NCBI GenBank assembly: GCA_023717605.1
Contig: JAMQPH010000679.1
Span: forward strand, 1 to 35,266
DNA from: Pyrinomonadaceae bacterium
GTDB lineage: Bacteria; Acidobacteriota; Blastocatellia; Pyrinomonadales; Pyrinomonadaceae
Direction: 5' to 3'
Length of the DNA: 35,266 bases
In this document: piece after piece, positions 26,901 to 33,874 of the stretch
Position numbering within the stretch: the stretch's first letter is position 1
Layout of the letters: each line of letters begins with the position of its first letter
Notes under the pieces: model-generated
Databases searched by the model: none
What the model saw: the letters and a program-made list of their open reading frames with translations, nothing else
What the model was told of the DNA's origin: nothing
Translations under genes and position numbers: made by a program

Positions 26901-29690
26901 GGCCGACTTAAGGCATTTACCCAGCAGCGGATGAGTCGCTTGCTCGCCGCCCAGGCCCGGAATTCTTCGTTGCATTGCGTCCTGTCTGGATTGCTTCCGG
27001 TCTGTACTGAAGTGCCCCTCAAAGAAGTAGCGTTGTCGTTGCCAGGCGTATGCCGGCAGCGCGACGCTTTGCCCTCCAGGATTAACGTTGGGCCACTGTG
27101 GCGTGCAGCCGCTCACGTAGAGTTGGCTCAACCCACTGAGCAACTGCTCGCTCTCGTTCATTGAGCGCCGCAACGAGCTCACCACCACTGCTTCTGCTCC
27201 CACGATCTGTCGCACTGCTGCGCACAAAACCGGATGCGGGCCAACCTCAACATAACCCGCATGGCCCGCATTGCACGCTGTCTCGACCGCCTCTTTGAAG
27301 CGCACGGTCGTACACATTTGCCGGCCCCAATAGGCGGCTTCATAGTCTCCCGGCGTGCCCGCAAGTTGCCCACTCACCGTCGAATAGATCGGCAGCTGTA
27401 ACGAGCCGGTGCTGATCTCACCGAGCGCGGCCGCCAACTCCTCCGCAAGACCCTCCATTTGCCGGCTGTGAAACGCATAGTTCACCGGCAGCATCCGGCA
27501 GGAAATCCCCTGCGCGGCCAATTCGCCAACCAATGCGGTAACCGCATGCCCTTCGCCGCTGATCACGCTTGTCTGGGGAGCGTTGCAAGCAGCCAGGCTT
27601 AGTCGTCCCTCATATCTCACGATCAGTTGTTGGGCCGCTGCTTCATCGATCTCCACGGAAGCCATGCGTCCCTTGCCGGTAGCCTGCTGCATCAAACGAC
27701 CGCGATGAAAAACGATTCTGATCGCATCCTCCAAATTGAGCAGTCCCGCAATCTGCGCCGCAGCCACTTCGCCGATGCTGTGGCCGATAACCGCAGCCGG
27801 CTCGATACCCCAGGCGCGCCATTGCGCAGTGAGGGCGAGTTGCAAAGCGAAAAGCGCAGGCTGGGCAATCTCTGTCTGGTCCAAACGTGAAGGGCGGGAG
27901 GCCTGATCAGCCAACAACTCATCGATCAGGGACCAATCGGAGTAGGCGCGCAGTAGTTGGTCACACTGTTCGATGGTCGAACGAAAGGGCTCAAGGTGCA
28001 TCAGTCCGCGGCCCATGCCGGGCCACTGCGTTCCCTGGCCCGAGTAGATGAAGACGGGCTTCACGGCAACAGCACGCTTACGGCCGCTCACCACAGCCGG
28101 ATGGGGTTGAGACTTCAACACCGAATCGAGCACTTCCGCAACTTGCCCTATGGACCGAGCGGGAAAAGCGATCCGGTAGTCATGATGGCTGCGCCGCTCA
28201 GCTAACGTATGGCAAAGGTCTGGCAATGAGACCGAAGCGCCCTGATCTGTTAGATATTGGTGATAGCGCTGCGCGAGTTCAGTAAGAGCCTCGGGACTGC
28301 GTGCCGAAACCGTAACCAAGCGGGGGAAATCTTTCTCAGTCACAGTGGCTTCGGTGCGGGCGGCGGCGGCGGTTGCGGGAGATCGCGGCGTCTCTTCTAC
28401 AACGACATGAGCGTTGGTGCCACCCAGACCGAATGAGCTGACACCGGCCAGCGCCAATTGTCCATCGTTGGGCCAGGGCGCCAACTTTTCCTGAACGCGA
28501 AGCGGCAGCTCTGCAAACGCGATGTAAGGATTGGCCTTCTGGTAATGCAGACTTGGGGGAATCTCGCGATGTTTAATCGCCAGCGCGGTTTTGATCAAGC
28601 TGGCAATGCCGGCTGCAGACTCCAGGTGACCAAAGTTCGTTTTTACGGAACCGATGGCGCACAGTCTGCCCGGCTCCCGTTCGGTCGACAGGACAGTACC
28701 CAATGCTTTTGCTTCGATCGGATCGCCGAGAGGCGTGCCGGTCCCGTGGGCCTCAACGTACTGAACTGTAGCGGGCGAAACGCCGGCCCGGCGGTATGCC
28801 TGACGAAGAACCGCGATCTGCGCCCAACGATTCGGCGCCGTCAACCCATTGCTGCGACCGTCCTGATTGACGGCACTGCCGCGAATCACACAGTAGATGC
28901 GATCCTGGTCAGCCACCGCATCTGACAGCCGTTTCAGTACCACGACACCAGCGCCTTCGCCGCGGACGATGCCGTCGGCGCGCGAATCAAAGCTCTTGCA
29001 GCGTCCATCGGGTGCGTTCAAATTCGCCTTGGCGTAAAAGATGCTCATTGTCGGTTCCAGCATCACGTTTACGCCGCCCGCGATAGCAATCGGCGCAGAT
29101 TCCTGTTGCCAAAGGCTCTGACAAGCGAGATGAACGGCTACCAACGACGAAGAGCAGAGCGTATCGACAACCAGACTCGGGCCCTGCAGATCGAGAAGAT
29201 AGGAGATGCGGTTGGCTATGATCGCCGCTGAACTGCCGGCGCCTAGATAGGGATCCACCAGTTCGGGATAAGGCATGTGACGCTGGGCATGATCGTCATT
29301 CATCACGCCGACAAAGACGCCCGTACGCGACCCAGACAATTGCTGCGCGGTCTGGCCCGCATCTTCCAGCGCCTCCCAGACTACTTCCAGCATGAGTCTC
29401 TGTTGCGGATCCATACGCACCGCTTCGCGCGGCGAGATGCCAAAAAAGTGCGGGTCGAAGTGGTCCACGTCGGCCAGGAATCCACCCCAACGGGCGTTTG
29501 TCTTACCTGGAGCTTGCGGGTCCACATCGTAGTAATCAGCGAGCCTCCAGCGACTCGGCGGGACTTCGCTGATCGCATCGACACCGTCGCGCAGTAAATG
29601 CCAGAACGCTTCCGGATTCTCAGCCCTGGGGAAACGACACCCGATACCGATAATCGCGATAGGCTCCATTTTTCTCATTTTCTTTGCCAT
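23985..29690 (-). CDS. PKS1, type I polyketide synthase KS-AT-DH-KR-ACP
   Basis: 1901 residues from the ATG at 29690, which shares one base with the ACP gene stop (TAATG). The frame opens further to 29807, but those 39 codons overlap the ACP gene and do not look like PKS. ATGs at 29678 and 29669 are alternative starts. KS about 8-430: Cys179 in DTLCSSSLVA, His315, His355. AT about 546-830: Ser638 in [10 protein letters not shown], motif YAFHS (738-742), probably malonyl. DH about 918-1235: HRVRGSVIFP (His953), Asp1127 in DVCFQ. KR about 1495-1680: SGGAGGLG, LDD (B-type) at 1585-1587, Tyr1642. ACP: GMDSLMAVEL, Ser1801. No ER is present, so this module should extend the ACP-bound fatty acyl group by C2 and dehydrate it. 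Two linkers, DH-KR and the one after the ACP, carry copies of the palindromic repeat. The tail has EELSEDEAMQLL. Confidence 0.94.
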   Translation of the reverse strand: MAKKMRKMEPIAIIGIGCRFPRAENPEAFWHLLRDGVDAISEVPPSRWRLADYYDVDPQAPGKTNARWGGFLADVDHFDPHFFGISPREAVRMDPQQRLMLEVVWEALEDAGQTAQQLSGSRTGVFVGVMNDDHAQRHMPYPELVDPYLGAGSSAAIIANRISYLLDLQGPSLVVDTLCSSSLVAVHLACQSLWQQESAPIAIAGGVNVMLEPTMSIFYAKANLNAPDGRCKSFDSRADGIVRGEGAGVVVLKRLSDAVADQDRIYCVIRGSAVNQDGRSNGLTAPNRWAQIAVLRQAYRRAGVSPATVQYVEAHGTGTPLGDPIEAKALGTVLSTEREPGRLCAIGSVKTNFGHLESAAGIASLIKTALAIKHREIPPSLHYQKANPYIAFAELPLRVQEKLAPWPNDGQLALAGVSSFGLGGTNAHVVVEETPRSPATAAAARTEATVTEKDFPRLVTVSARSPEALTELAQRYHQYLTDQGASVSLPDLCHTLAERRSHHDYRIAFPARSIGQVAEVLDSVLKSQPHPAVVSGRKRAVAVKPVFIYSGQGTQWPGMGRGLMHLEPFRSTIEQCDQLLRAYSDWSLIDELLADQASRPSRLDQTEIAQPALFALQLALTAQWRAWGIEPAAVIGHSIGEVAAAQIAGLLNLEDAIRIVFHRGRLMQQATGKGRMASVEIDEAAAQQLIVRYEGRLSLAACNAPQTSVISGEGHAVTALVGELAAQGISCRMLPVNYAFHSRQMEGLAEELAAALGEISTGSLQLPIYSTVSGQLAGTPGDYEAAYWGRQMCTTVRFKEAVETACNAGHAGYVEVGPHPVLCAAVRQIVGAEAVVVSSLRRSMNESEQLLSGLSQLYVSGCTPQWPNVNPGGQSVALPAYAWQRQRYFFEGHFSTDRKQSRQDAMQRRIPGLGGEQATHPLLGKCLKSAVHAETYFWATDLNTEFFPYLGDHRVRGSVIFPAAAYVEMALAAANELFGVGKHMIEEIEFEKALLIPERSTLRLQLVATRDELQQISFRFLSQLPDHCGPQQEATLHARGKMRNGCAEPARVDDEAALEVVRRRCAQTVSGTEFYEALAQRGLQYGHSFQGVEQLWRGEQEAVARLEPTDTVKAQARDYLLHPALLDVCFQILASTLPGQLNGANSDTSETYLPVGIDRIRLLDNPHSGRWGHAQLGNQAVVVNGDRGSQAGSPPGVVGNGKATVAGDVSLFDEDGNLVAAIEGLRAQKVQGALPRANEDESDWFYELRWEPQASFVRPEAEVGSNRPGKWLIFADADGAGEALKLELAVRGETSILVTAADSFRSNEMGSYQINPLAPEQVQRVLHDAFTSHGLVCRGVVHLWAMDAARPEKTTLDSLKRAQELGALSVLHLVQGLVRAAFREAPPLWLVTRGAQYTGPQDKQLSIGQSAIWGLGRTIRHEHAELRCRLVDLDGAHGDSLDEARALCDLLRHPQGETQFALRDETLYVGRVANLAAHTPTEEEKQSAVPIRADASYLISGGAGGLGLLVAAWMIEKGARHLVLLGRNAASAEAQQKINFMERAGARVMLLRGDVTRDEDVRMVLAKMALDMPPLRGVVHAAGALDDGILLQLDQERFNQVAAPKIAGAWNLHQATLIAPLDFFILFSSLASLVGSPGQGNYAAANAFLDGLAWHRRLSNVPALSINWGPWAEVGMAAGQPGQKEQFALSGLKRLAPEQGIKALERLLGVVSTQVGVMPLSAAGKRALAVFTGAKAAQPADNEGRPTSAASFRQRLDEAEARERMSLLVDHVRSAVGRVLGHTQANDLDPQRGLFEMGMDSLMAVELSRSIQASLTQSIPLTVVFDHPTIESLARHLLTAVLQLESSSPEHMVFSDPGLQAGSAGVVDNGSVGRRQQIEELSEDEAMQLLAEKLSFTEGMR
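24089..24123. repeat. Coding-sequence palindromic repeat, copy 3 (PKS1 C-terminal linker)
   Basis: A 35-bp relative of copies 1 and 2, three bases shorter and with 30 of 35 aligned positions equal to copy 1 by hand count. It encodes about residues 1857-1868 (PGLQAGSAGVVD) in the linker after the ACP. It is read in the same frame as copy 2. The palindrome is partly decayed. Confidence 0.55.
26096..26133. repeat. Coding-sequence palindromic repeat, copy 2 (PKS1 DH-KR linker)
   Basis: A 38-bp sequence matching copy 1 at 33 of 38 positions. It encodes part of an approximately 19-25 residue insertion (around 1186-1199, GDRGSQAGSPPGVV) between DH and KR of PKS1. PKS2 lacks this insertion at the same place. 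Its inverted repeat is imperfect compared with copy 1. Confidence 0.65.
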
Positions 29691-29992
29691 TAGACGGCGA
29701 CAGCCGGCGATGGCCGCTGCTGTAATTCTTCCGCCAAGTGCTGGGCCAGAAGTTCGATCGATGGGTAATCCCAGGCGAGAGTTGGTAAGAGCCGCATCCC
29801 GAGCCAATCTTCCAGATCGCCCGTCAGACTGACGGCCGCCACCGAGCTTAGACCATAGCTGGCGAAAGGCTCGCCCACATCGATGTCAGACGGTCTAAGG
29901 TCCAGCGACTTGGACAGGTTGGCGATCAACCACTGTTGAATGCTTGACAGAGTAAGGGTTCTGTCTACTGCGAGTGTCTGCGTAGCGTGCAT
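29690..29992 (-). CDS. Stand-alone acyl carrier protein
   Basis: 100 residues, typical for a discrete carrier protein. The phosphopantetheine site is in YGLSSVAAVSL (about 47-57), where the second Ser of the pair aligns with the modified Ser of GxDS; having Ser in place of Asp is, as I recall, common in carriers paired with fatty acyl-AMP ligases. It is expected to take the acyl group from the ligase encoded two genes upstream, present it to the dehydrogenase, and donate it to the PKS1 ketosynthase. A purine-rich AGAAGAGAGAAG precedes the ATG by 6 bases. Its stop overlaps the PKS1 start by one base. The 169-base gap before it holds a long inverted repeat. Confidence 0.92.
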   Translation of the reverse strand: MHATQTLAVDRTLTLSSIQQWLIANLSKSLDLRPSDIDVGEPFASYGLSSVAAVSLTGDLEDWLGMRLLPTLAWDYPSIELLAQHLAEELQQRPSPAVAV

Positions 29993-30022
29993 TTGAAGCT
30001 TCTCTCTTCTGCGAAGTGCTGT

Positions 30023-30130
30023 CAGAACCGGGAGCGATAGCGACCGGGTGAGTTTTCGGGTTTAGCGTTTTTCGGGAAACGGCAAGGCTTTTGATGTCGA
30101 CGCGAAGGGTCGCTACCGCTCCCGGTTCTG
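30023..30130. repeat. Intergenic inverted repeat with 23-bp arms
   Basis: The arms are 30023-30045 and 30108-30130, complementary at 22 of 23 positions (one A opposite C), and separated by 62 bases. It sits between the dehydrogenase and ACP genes within the operon. No T-run follows on the minus strand, so it is not a standard terminator. It could be a REP/MITE-like element or an RNA hairpin affecting downstream expression. It is not related in sequence to the repeats in the PKS genes. Confidence 0.7.
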
Positions 30131-30161
30131 GGTTAGGTGTTGTTAAGGGGTTCGCGAACGG

Positions 30162-31937
30162 CTAGGCTAATTGCAGGGGGACGATGGAAAAAAGTCGACC
30201 GTCCTGATACAGACGTAGCAGTTCGCCGGTTGCATCTTCACGATATGAATCGCTGAGCGGCTGGTGCTGCGGGACCACGCCTCTCAGAATCCGGTCTAAA
30301 CATAGGACCAGCCAGGAACCCTCGGAAATGAAAGTTGAGAAACTGTCACGGTTGTAAATCCACATCAGCACGCACGCGGCCGCCGCATGTAGCTGGCAGT
30401 GTAGTTTGGCCAAGTCGAAGAGTTCGGGGGATTGGTTAAACGGGCTTCCGGCGCGGTTTTCGATTTTGGCCAGCCTCTGGTCCATGTCCCCAACGGCATT
30501 TATTAATTCGTTAACCAGGGATCTTATATTTTCGAGCAGCGCCCTATCGATTGGTCCTGCAACGGTAATTTGACCCAGCTTCTGTGCGGCAATCTCCAAG
30601 CCCTTTAATATGTCGTCGTTACCGCGGTTGGCTAGCTCGAGCCTCTCAGCAGCAAGGCCTGGCAGCGGTTGCACTAGCGAAAAGATCGTTTCCAGGCGAG
30701 CACGCGTTTCAGCACTGGCGCCAGCCGGGTTGTTCCTGTCGCCTTGACGCCGATCAGCTAATTGCTTGAGCTGCTGGGCGATACTGTTCAAGTTGATAAT
30801 CGTGCTGCCATCAAAGACGCTGGCGATGGCCTGATCACGCAGCATTTTTTGGAAGATGCCCCAGTCATGACCTTCGCGCAAGTAATGCCGCGCTCCCAAC
30901 AACACGCTCAGATTTTTCATCACCTCTTCGACCAGCGTTGGCACGTAATACTTGGCCACGGCCGACCAGACGCTCAGTTGTTCCGGAGCCGCAGCCACTG
31001 CTCTGGCTGCTGACATAGCCACACAGTCGCCAATCAATAGATCGATAAAGGCATCGACCAAAACCTTCCGGGTGTGCGGTATGGAGAAGATCGAAGAGCC
31101 ATAGAGCCGGCGTGAAAGGGCGAAGTTCATGGTTGTGCGCAGCGCCGTATCCGCCGCTCCTAAAGAGAGCGCCGGCACGATGATGCGCGTGAGCTGAAAC
31201 CCTTTGAGCATTAGCTCGAGACCGGTTCCCTCGGCGCCGATAAGCGCCTGGTCCGAAATAAAAGCCCCGTGAAACTCGATGCCCCCTATCTCGGCGCCGC
31301 GCAGCCCGTGAGTCTTGATCTTGGGCAAGCAGGTGAAGGAGGCCGGGTCAAGCAAACCTTTTTCAACCAGAAACAGCGAGAAACCGCGTGGTCCACCCTG
31401 GGGCTTGGTGCGGGCAAAGACAGTCATCGCAGCACTCCGGGTGGCGTTATTGATCAGCCATTTTTCACCAGAAAGAAGATAACCGCCTTCGACTTTTACC
31501 GCTTCAACTTCTGTGGACAAGATGTCGCTGCCGTGCCCCCTTTCTGTGAGGGCCAGCGCCACACGGGCGCCACTGCCGATGATCTCGCGCAACCGGTCCC
31601 GCTGGGCGGTAGTGCCGGCCAGCCAGGTAGTGACCGCCCCGAGATAGGAGGTCACGTGCGTCACGGCTACCGTGAAATCACGGCGCGCGACCACTTTGAC
31701 CAACTGGACCAACTGGTCCAAAGAGGCTTGCCGGCCGCCGCATTCGACGGGCACGTAGTAGTCTTGTAGTCCCCAGGCTTCCAGTAACCGGCACGCCTCT
31801 TCCGGATACGTTTCCGCTTCATCCAGCTCAACCGCTTGCTTGAAAGAGAAAACGTGCGCCGTGTTTAAAGGATCTCCGAGATGCTGTTCCAGCGATTCGG
31901 CCAGGCTTTGTTGCGCCGGAGCGTATGCATGTTTCAC
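30162..31937 (-). CDS. Acyl-CoA dehydrogenase-like acyl-ACP desaturase with C-terminal extension
   Basis: 591 residues from the GTG at 31935-31937, which overlaps the ligase stop as GTGA and has GGAG 8 bases upstream; the frame opens further to a GTG at 31979 but this would overlap the ligase gene by 46 bases. The FAD-dependent acyl-CoA dehydrogenase core (about 20-400) shows ALTERGHGSD, LSGEKWLINNA and FDGSTIINLNS. The last is the form seen in members associated with PKS/NRPS clusters in place of the YEGT motif of fatty acid oxidation enzymes. About 190 extra residues follow the core, making it longer than ordinary 380-residue family members. By analogy with lipopeptide pathways (for example friulimicin LipB), it probably introduces a double bond into the ligase-activated, ACP-bound fatty acid. 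The C-terminal part is not recognised. Confidence 0.88.
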   Translation of the reverse strand: MKHAYAPAQQSLAESLEQHLGDPLNTAHVFSFKQAVELDEAETYPEEACRLLEAWGLQDYYVPVECGGRQASLDQLVQLVKVVARRDFTVAVTHVTSYLGAVTTWLAGTTAQRDRLREIIGSGARVALALTERGHGSDILSTEVEAVKVEGGYLLSGEKWLINNATRSAAMTVFARTKPQGGPRGFSLFLVEKGLLDPASFTCLPKIKTHGLRGAEIGGIEFHGAFISDQALIGAEGTGLELMLKGFQLTRIIVPALSLGAADTALRTTMNFALSRRLYGSSIFSIPHTRKVLVDAFIDLLIGDCVAMSAARAVAAAPEQLSVWSAVAKYYVPTLVEEVMKNLSVLLGARHYLREGHDWGIFQKMLRDQAIASVFDGSTIINLNSIAQQLKQLADRRQGDRNNPAGASAETRARLETIFSLVQPLPGLAAERLELANRGNDDILKGLEIAAQKLGQITVAGPIDRALLENIRSLVNELINAVGDMDQRLAKIENRAGSPFNQSPELFDLAKLHCQLHAAAACVLMWIYNRDSFSTFISEGSWLVLCLDRILRGVVPQHQPLSDSYREDATGELLRLYQDGRLFSIVPLQLA

Positions 31938-33757
31938 GGCCACAGCTCCAGGGAGTTGTTGAGATAACCCTCGCGACACGCATGACGCTGAGTCTTGCCA
32001 CTCGAGGTCTTGAGGAGTGAGCCGGCTTTTAGCAACACAATATCGAGCACCTGAAGCTCATGATCCTCAGCAACAGCGCGACGCACGGCTTTGACAACTT
32101 CGCCGGGATTGAGCTGTGGTCGCCGTTCGCTCGGCGCTTGGGCGCTGGTTTGACCCAGCCCGGCGCGGTAATGAGGTTCGATTTCGGCAACGATGACCAG
32201 ATGCTCACTCTCCTTAAGCTCGACCGAAAAGGCAGCACAGCAACCAACTCGCAGTGCCGGATGGCTGAGCTCAACCGTCTCCTCGATATCGTGCGGATAG
32301 TGATTGTGACCGCCGATAATGATCAGATCTTTGAGACGTCCGGTGACGAATAGTTCACCACCATTGATGAACCCGAGGTCCCCCGTACGCAGGAACGGGC
32401 CGGGATCGCCATGCTTAATTGCGGCGCCGAAAATGCGCTGATTTTCTGCGGTTCTGTTCCAGTAGCCCTGGGCAATGCTTGGACCAGCAACCCAAATCTC
32501 ACCTACCTCATTAGGCGAACACTCTACTTCCGTCTGCGGATTGACGATAGCAATCGTCGTATCGAGAACAGTGTGTCCACTGCTAACCAGGGTGCGCCTA
32601 TCGTGCTCTGCGGCGGTAGCAACAATCACCCGGTTCATTCCTAATCCACGCGCGCTAATGCTTTGGTACACTGGAGGCTCGTCGCGATTGGATGAGGTGA
32701 CCTTCAACGTCGCCTCCGCTAGACCGTAACCCGGGCAGAATGTACTCGTCTTAAACCCGCAGCGAGCGAAGGCGGCCGCGAAACTCTCGAGCGTGTCGTG
32801 GCGCACTGGTTCGGCGCCGTTGACCGCCACCCGCCAACTACTTAGATCGAGCTTCTGTTTTTGTTCCTCGCTAACTTTTCGCACACACAATTCATAAGCG
32901 AAATTAGGCGCAGCACTGTGAGTTCCCTGATAGCGCGTAATCGCCTGCAGCCATCTGAAGGGCCGCTGCAGAAAATATACCGGCGGCATCAGGTAGGCAG
33001 GTATGCCTTTATAGAGAGGGTGGATCACGCCGTAGATCAGTCCCATGTCGTGAAAGTGTGGCAGCCACGAAATGATTGCGCTGTCGGGTGTGTGCACCCA
33101 AGCCCGATCCAACTCTGCTGAGTTCTGGAGGATATTGGCGTGAGTCACCATCACTCCCCGGGGCACCGCGGTCGACCCCGAGGTGTACTGCAGAAAGGCC
33201 AGGAGGTCGCTGGTTACTTCCGGCTCCTGCCATCTCTCGGCGAGGTCGCGATCAAGGGTGTCAGTGGCGATCCAGCGGATGGTTTTTAGCTCTGGCGTCT
33301 GTGCGCTTAGCTTTTCCACTGCCGCAAGAATTGCCGAGGTCGTTAGTACGACTGACGGCAGGGCGTCCTTGAGAATGGCCTCCAGCCTGGTCACAGGTTT
33401 GTTCGGTCGCGGTGCTGGGGCTGGAACGGCAATGAAACCACCGTATTGGCAACCCATGAACGCCGTTACGAAATCCAGACCCGAGGGATAGAGCAGTAAC
33501 ACGCGATCGCCGGTCTTCGCGAAGGCCTGCACACTCACGGCTATGGCTCGTGCGGCGCGATCCAGTTCGCCATAAGTGAGCTGCGTTTCCTCTGTTTCTC
33601 CATCAGCAAGAAACGTGTACGCCCGTTTATGTGGTTGCTGAAAAGCGCGTTGACGTAAGAGGTCGAGCAGAGTTGTCGGTTTCGAGTAGTCTTCGACGCA
33701 ATGAACAAACGTCGACTGCCCTTGGTCAAGTGTTGAGGTGCTCTGGTTTTCGTACAT
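31934..33757 (-). CDS. Fatty acyl-AMP ligase (FAAL)
   Basis: 607 residues, the normal length of this family. It activates a fatty acid with ATP to the acyl-adenylate and transfers it to a carrier protein, starting the assembly line. Motifs: FLQYTSGSTAVPRGV (188-202, P-loop), WLPHFHDMGL (231-240), GYGLAEATLKV (343-353), LRTGDLGF (456-463), and VTGRLKDLIIIGGHNHYPHD (471-490), the last characteristic of FAALs. The overall match is to FAAL rather than CoA ligase because of this C-terminal motif and the carrier protein nearby. There is no fused carrier domain. The ATG at 33757 has no strong ribosome binding site. The gene is followed by the dehydrogenase (4-base overlap) and then the ACP, a set typical of lipopeptide and lipo-polyketide starter loading. 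Chain length cannot be predicted from this sequence alone. Confidence 0.95.
   Translation of the reverse strand: MYENQSTSTLDQGQSTFVHCVEDYSKPTTLLDLLRQRAFQQPHKRAYTFLADGETEETQLTYGELDRAARAIAVSVQAFAKTGDRVLLLYPSGLDFVTAFMGCQYGGFIAVPAPAPRPNKPVTRLEAILKDALPSVVLTTSAILAAVEKLSAQTPELKTIRWIATDTLDRDLAERWQEPEVTSDLLAFLQYTSGSTAVPRGVMVTHANILQNSAELDRAWVHTPDSAIISWLPHFHDMGLIYGVIHPLYKGIPAYLMPPVYFLQRPFRWLQAITRYQGTHSAAPNFAYELCVRKVSEEQKQKLDLSSWRVAVNGAEPVRHDTLESFAAAFARCGFKTSTFCPGYGLAEATLKVTSSNRDEPPVYQSISARGLGMNRVIVATAAEHDRRTLVSSGHTVLDTTIAIVNPQTEVECSPNEVGEIWVAGPSIAQGYWNRTAENQRIFGAAIKHGDPGPFLRTGDLGFINGGELFVTGRLKDLIIIGGHNHYPHDIEETVELSHPALRVGCCAAFSVELKESEHLVIVAEIEPHYRAGLGQTSAQAPSERRPQLNPGEVVKAVRRAVAEDHELQVLDIVLLKAGSLLKTSSGKTQRHACREGYLNNSLELWP
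31946..31949 (-). promoter_or_regulatory. Ribosome binding site deciding the dehydrogenase start
   Basis: GGAG on the minus strand, 8 bases before the GTG at 31937 and inside the end of the ligase gene. It supports the GTGA-overlap start over the upstream GTG at 31979. Confidence 0.5.
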
Positions 33758-33874
33758 AGAGTGTTGGCTCGCGGGGTGTATGAATGTGAGAATCGTGTAG
33801 AGAGAGAGTTCGGGCTTAGCTTGCCACTTGCCGGACTATTTGCAATCGGAGACTGGACTGGAGATTGGACAGTC
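33758..33874. other. Intergenic gap between permease and FAAL
   Basis: 117 bases, the second longest spacer in the transcription unit. It contains a short CT run (GA run on the plus strand near 33799-33807) and, at the permease stop, a weak 6-bp stem GGACTG/CAGTCC (33855-33860 with 33870-33875) without a T-run. No convincing promoter or terminator was found, though a promoter for the biosynthetic genes could lie here. Confidence 0.4.

Noticed and set aside
29691-29807. Longer N-terminus for PKS1
   Set aside because: The extra 39 codons overlap the ACP gene in another frame and do not look like a docking domain; the TAATG junction at 29690 is more likely.
31938-31979. Upstream GTG start for the dehydrogenase
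   Set aside because: It overlaps the FAAL gene by 46 bases; the GTGA overlap with a GGAG at 8 bases is a better start.
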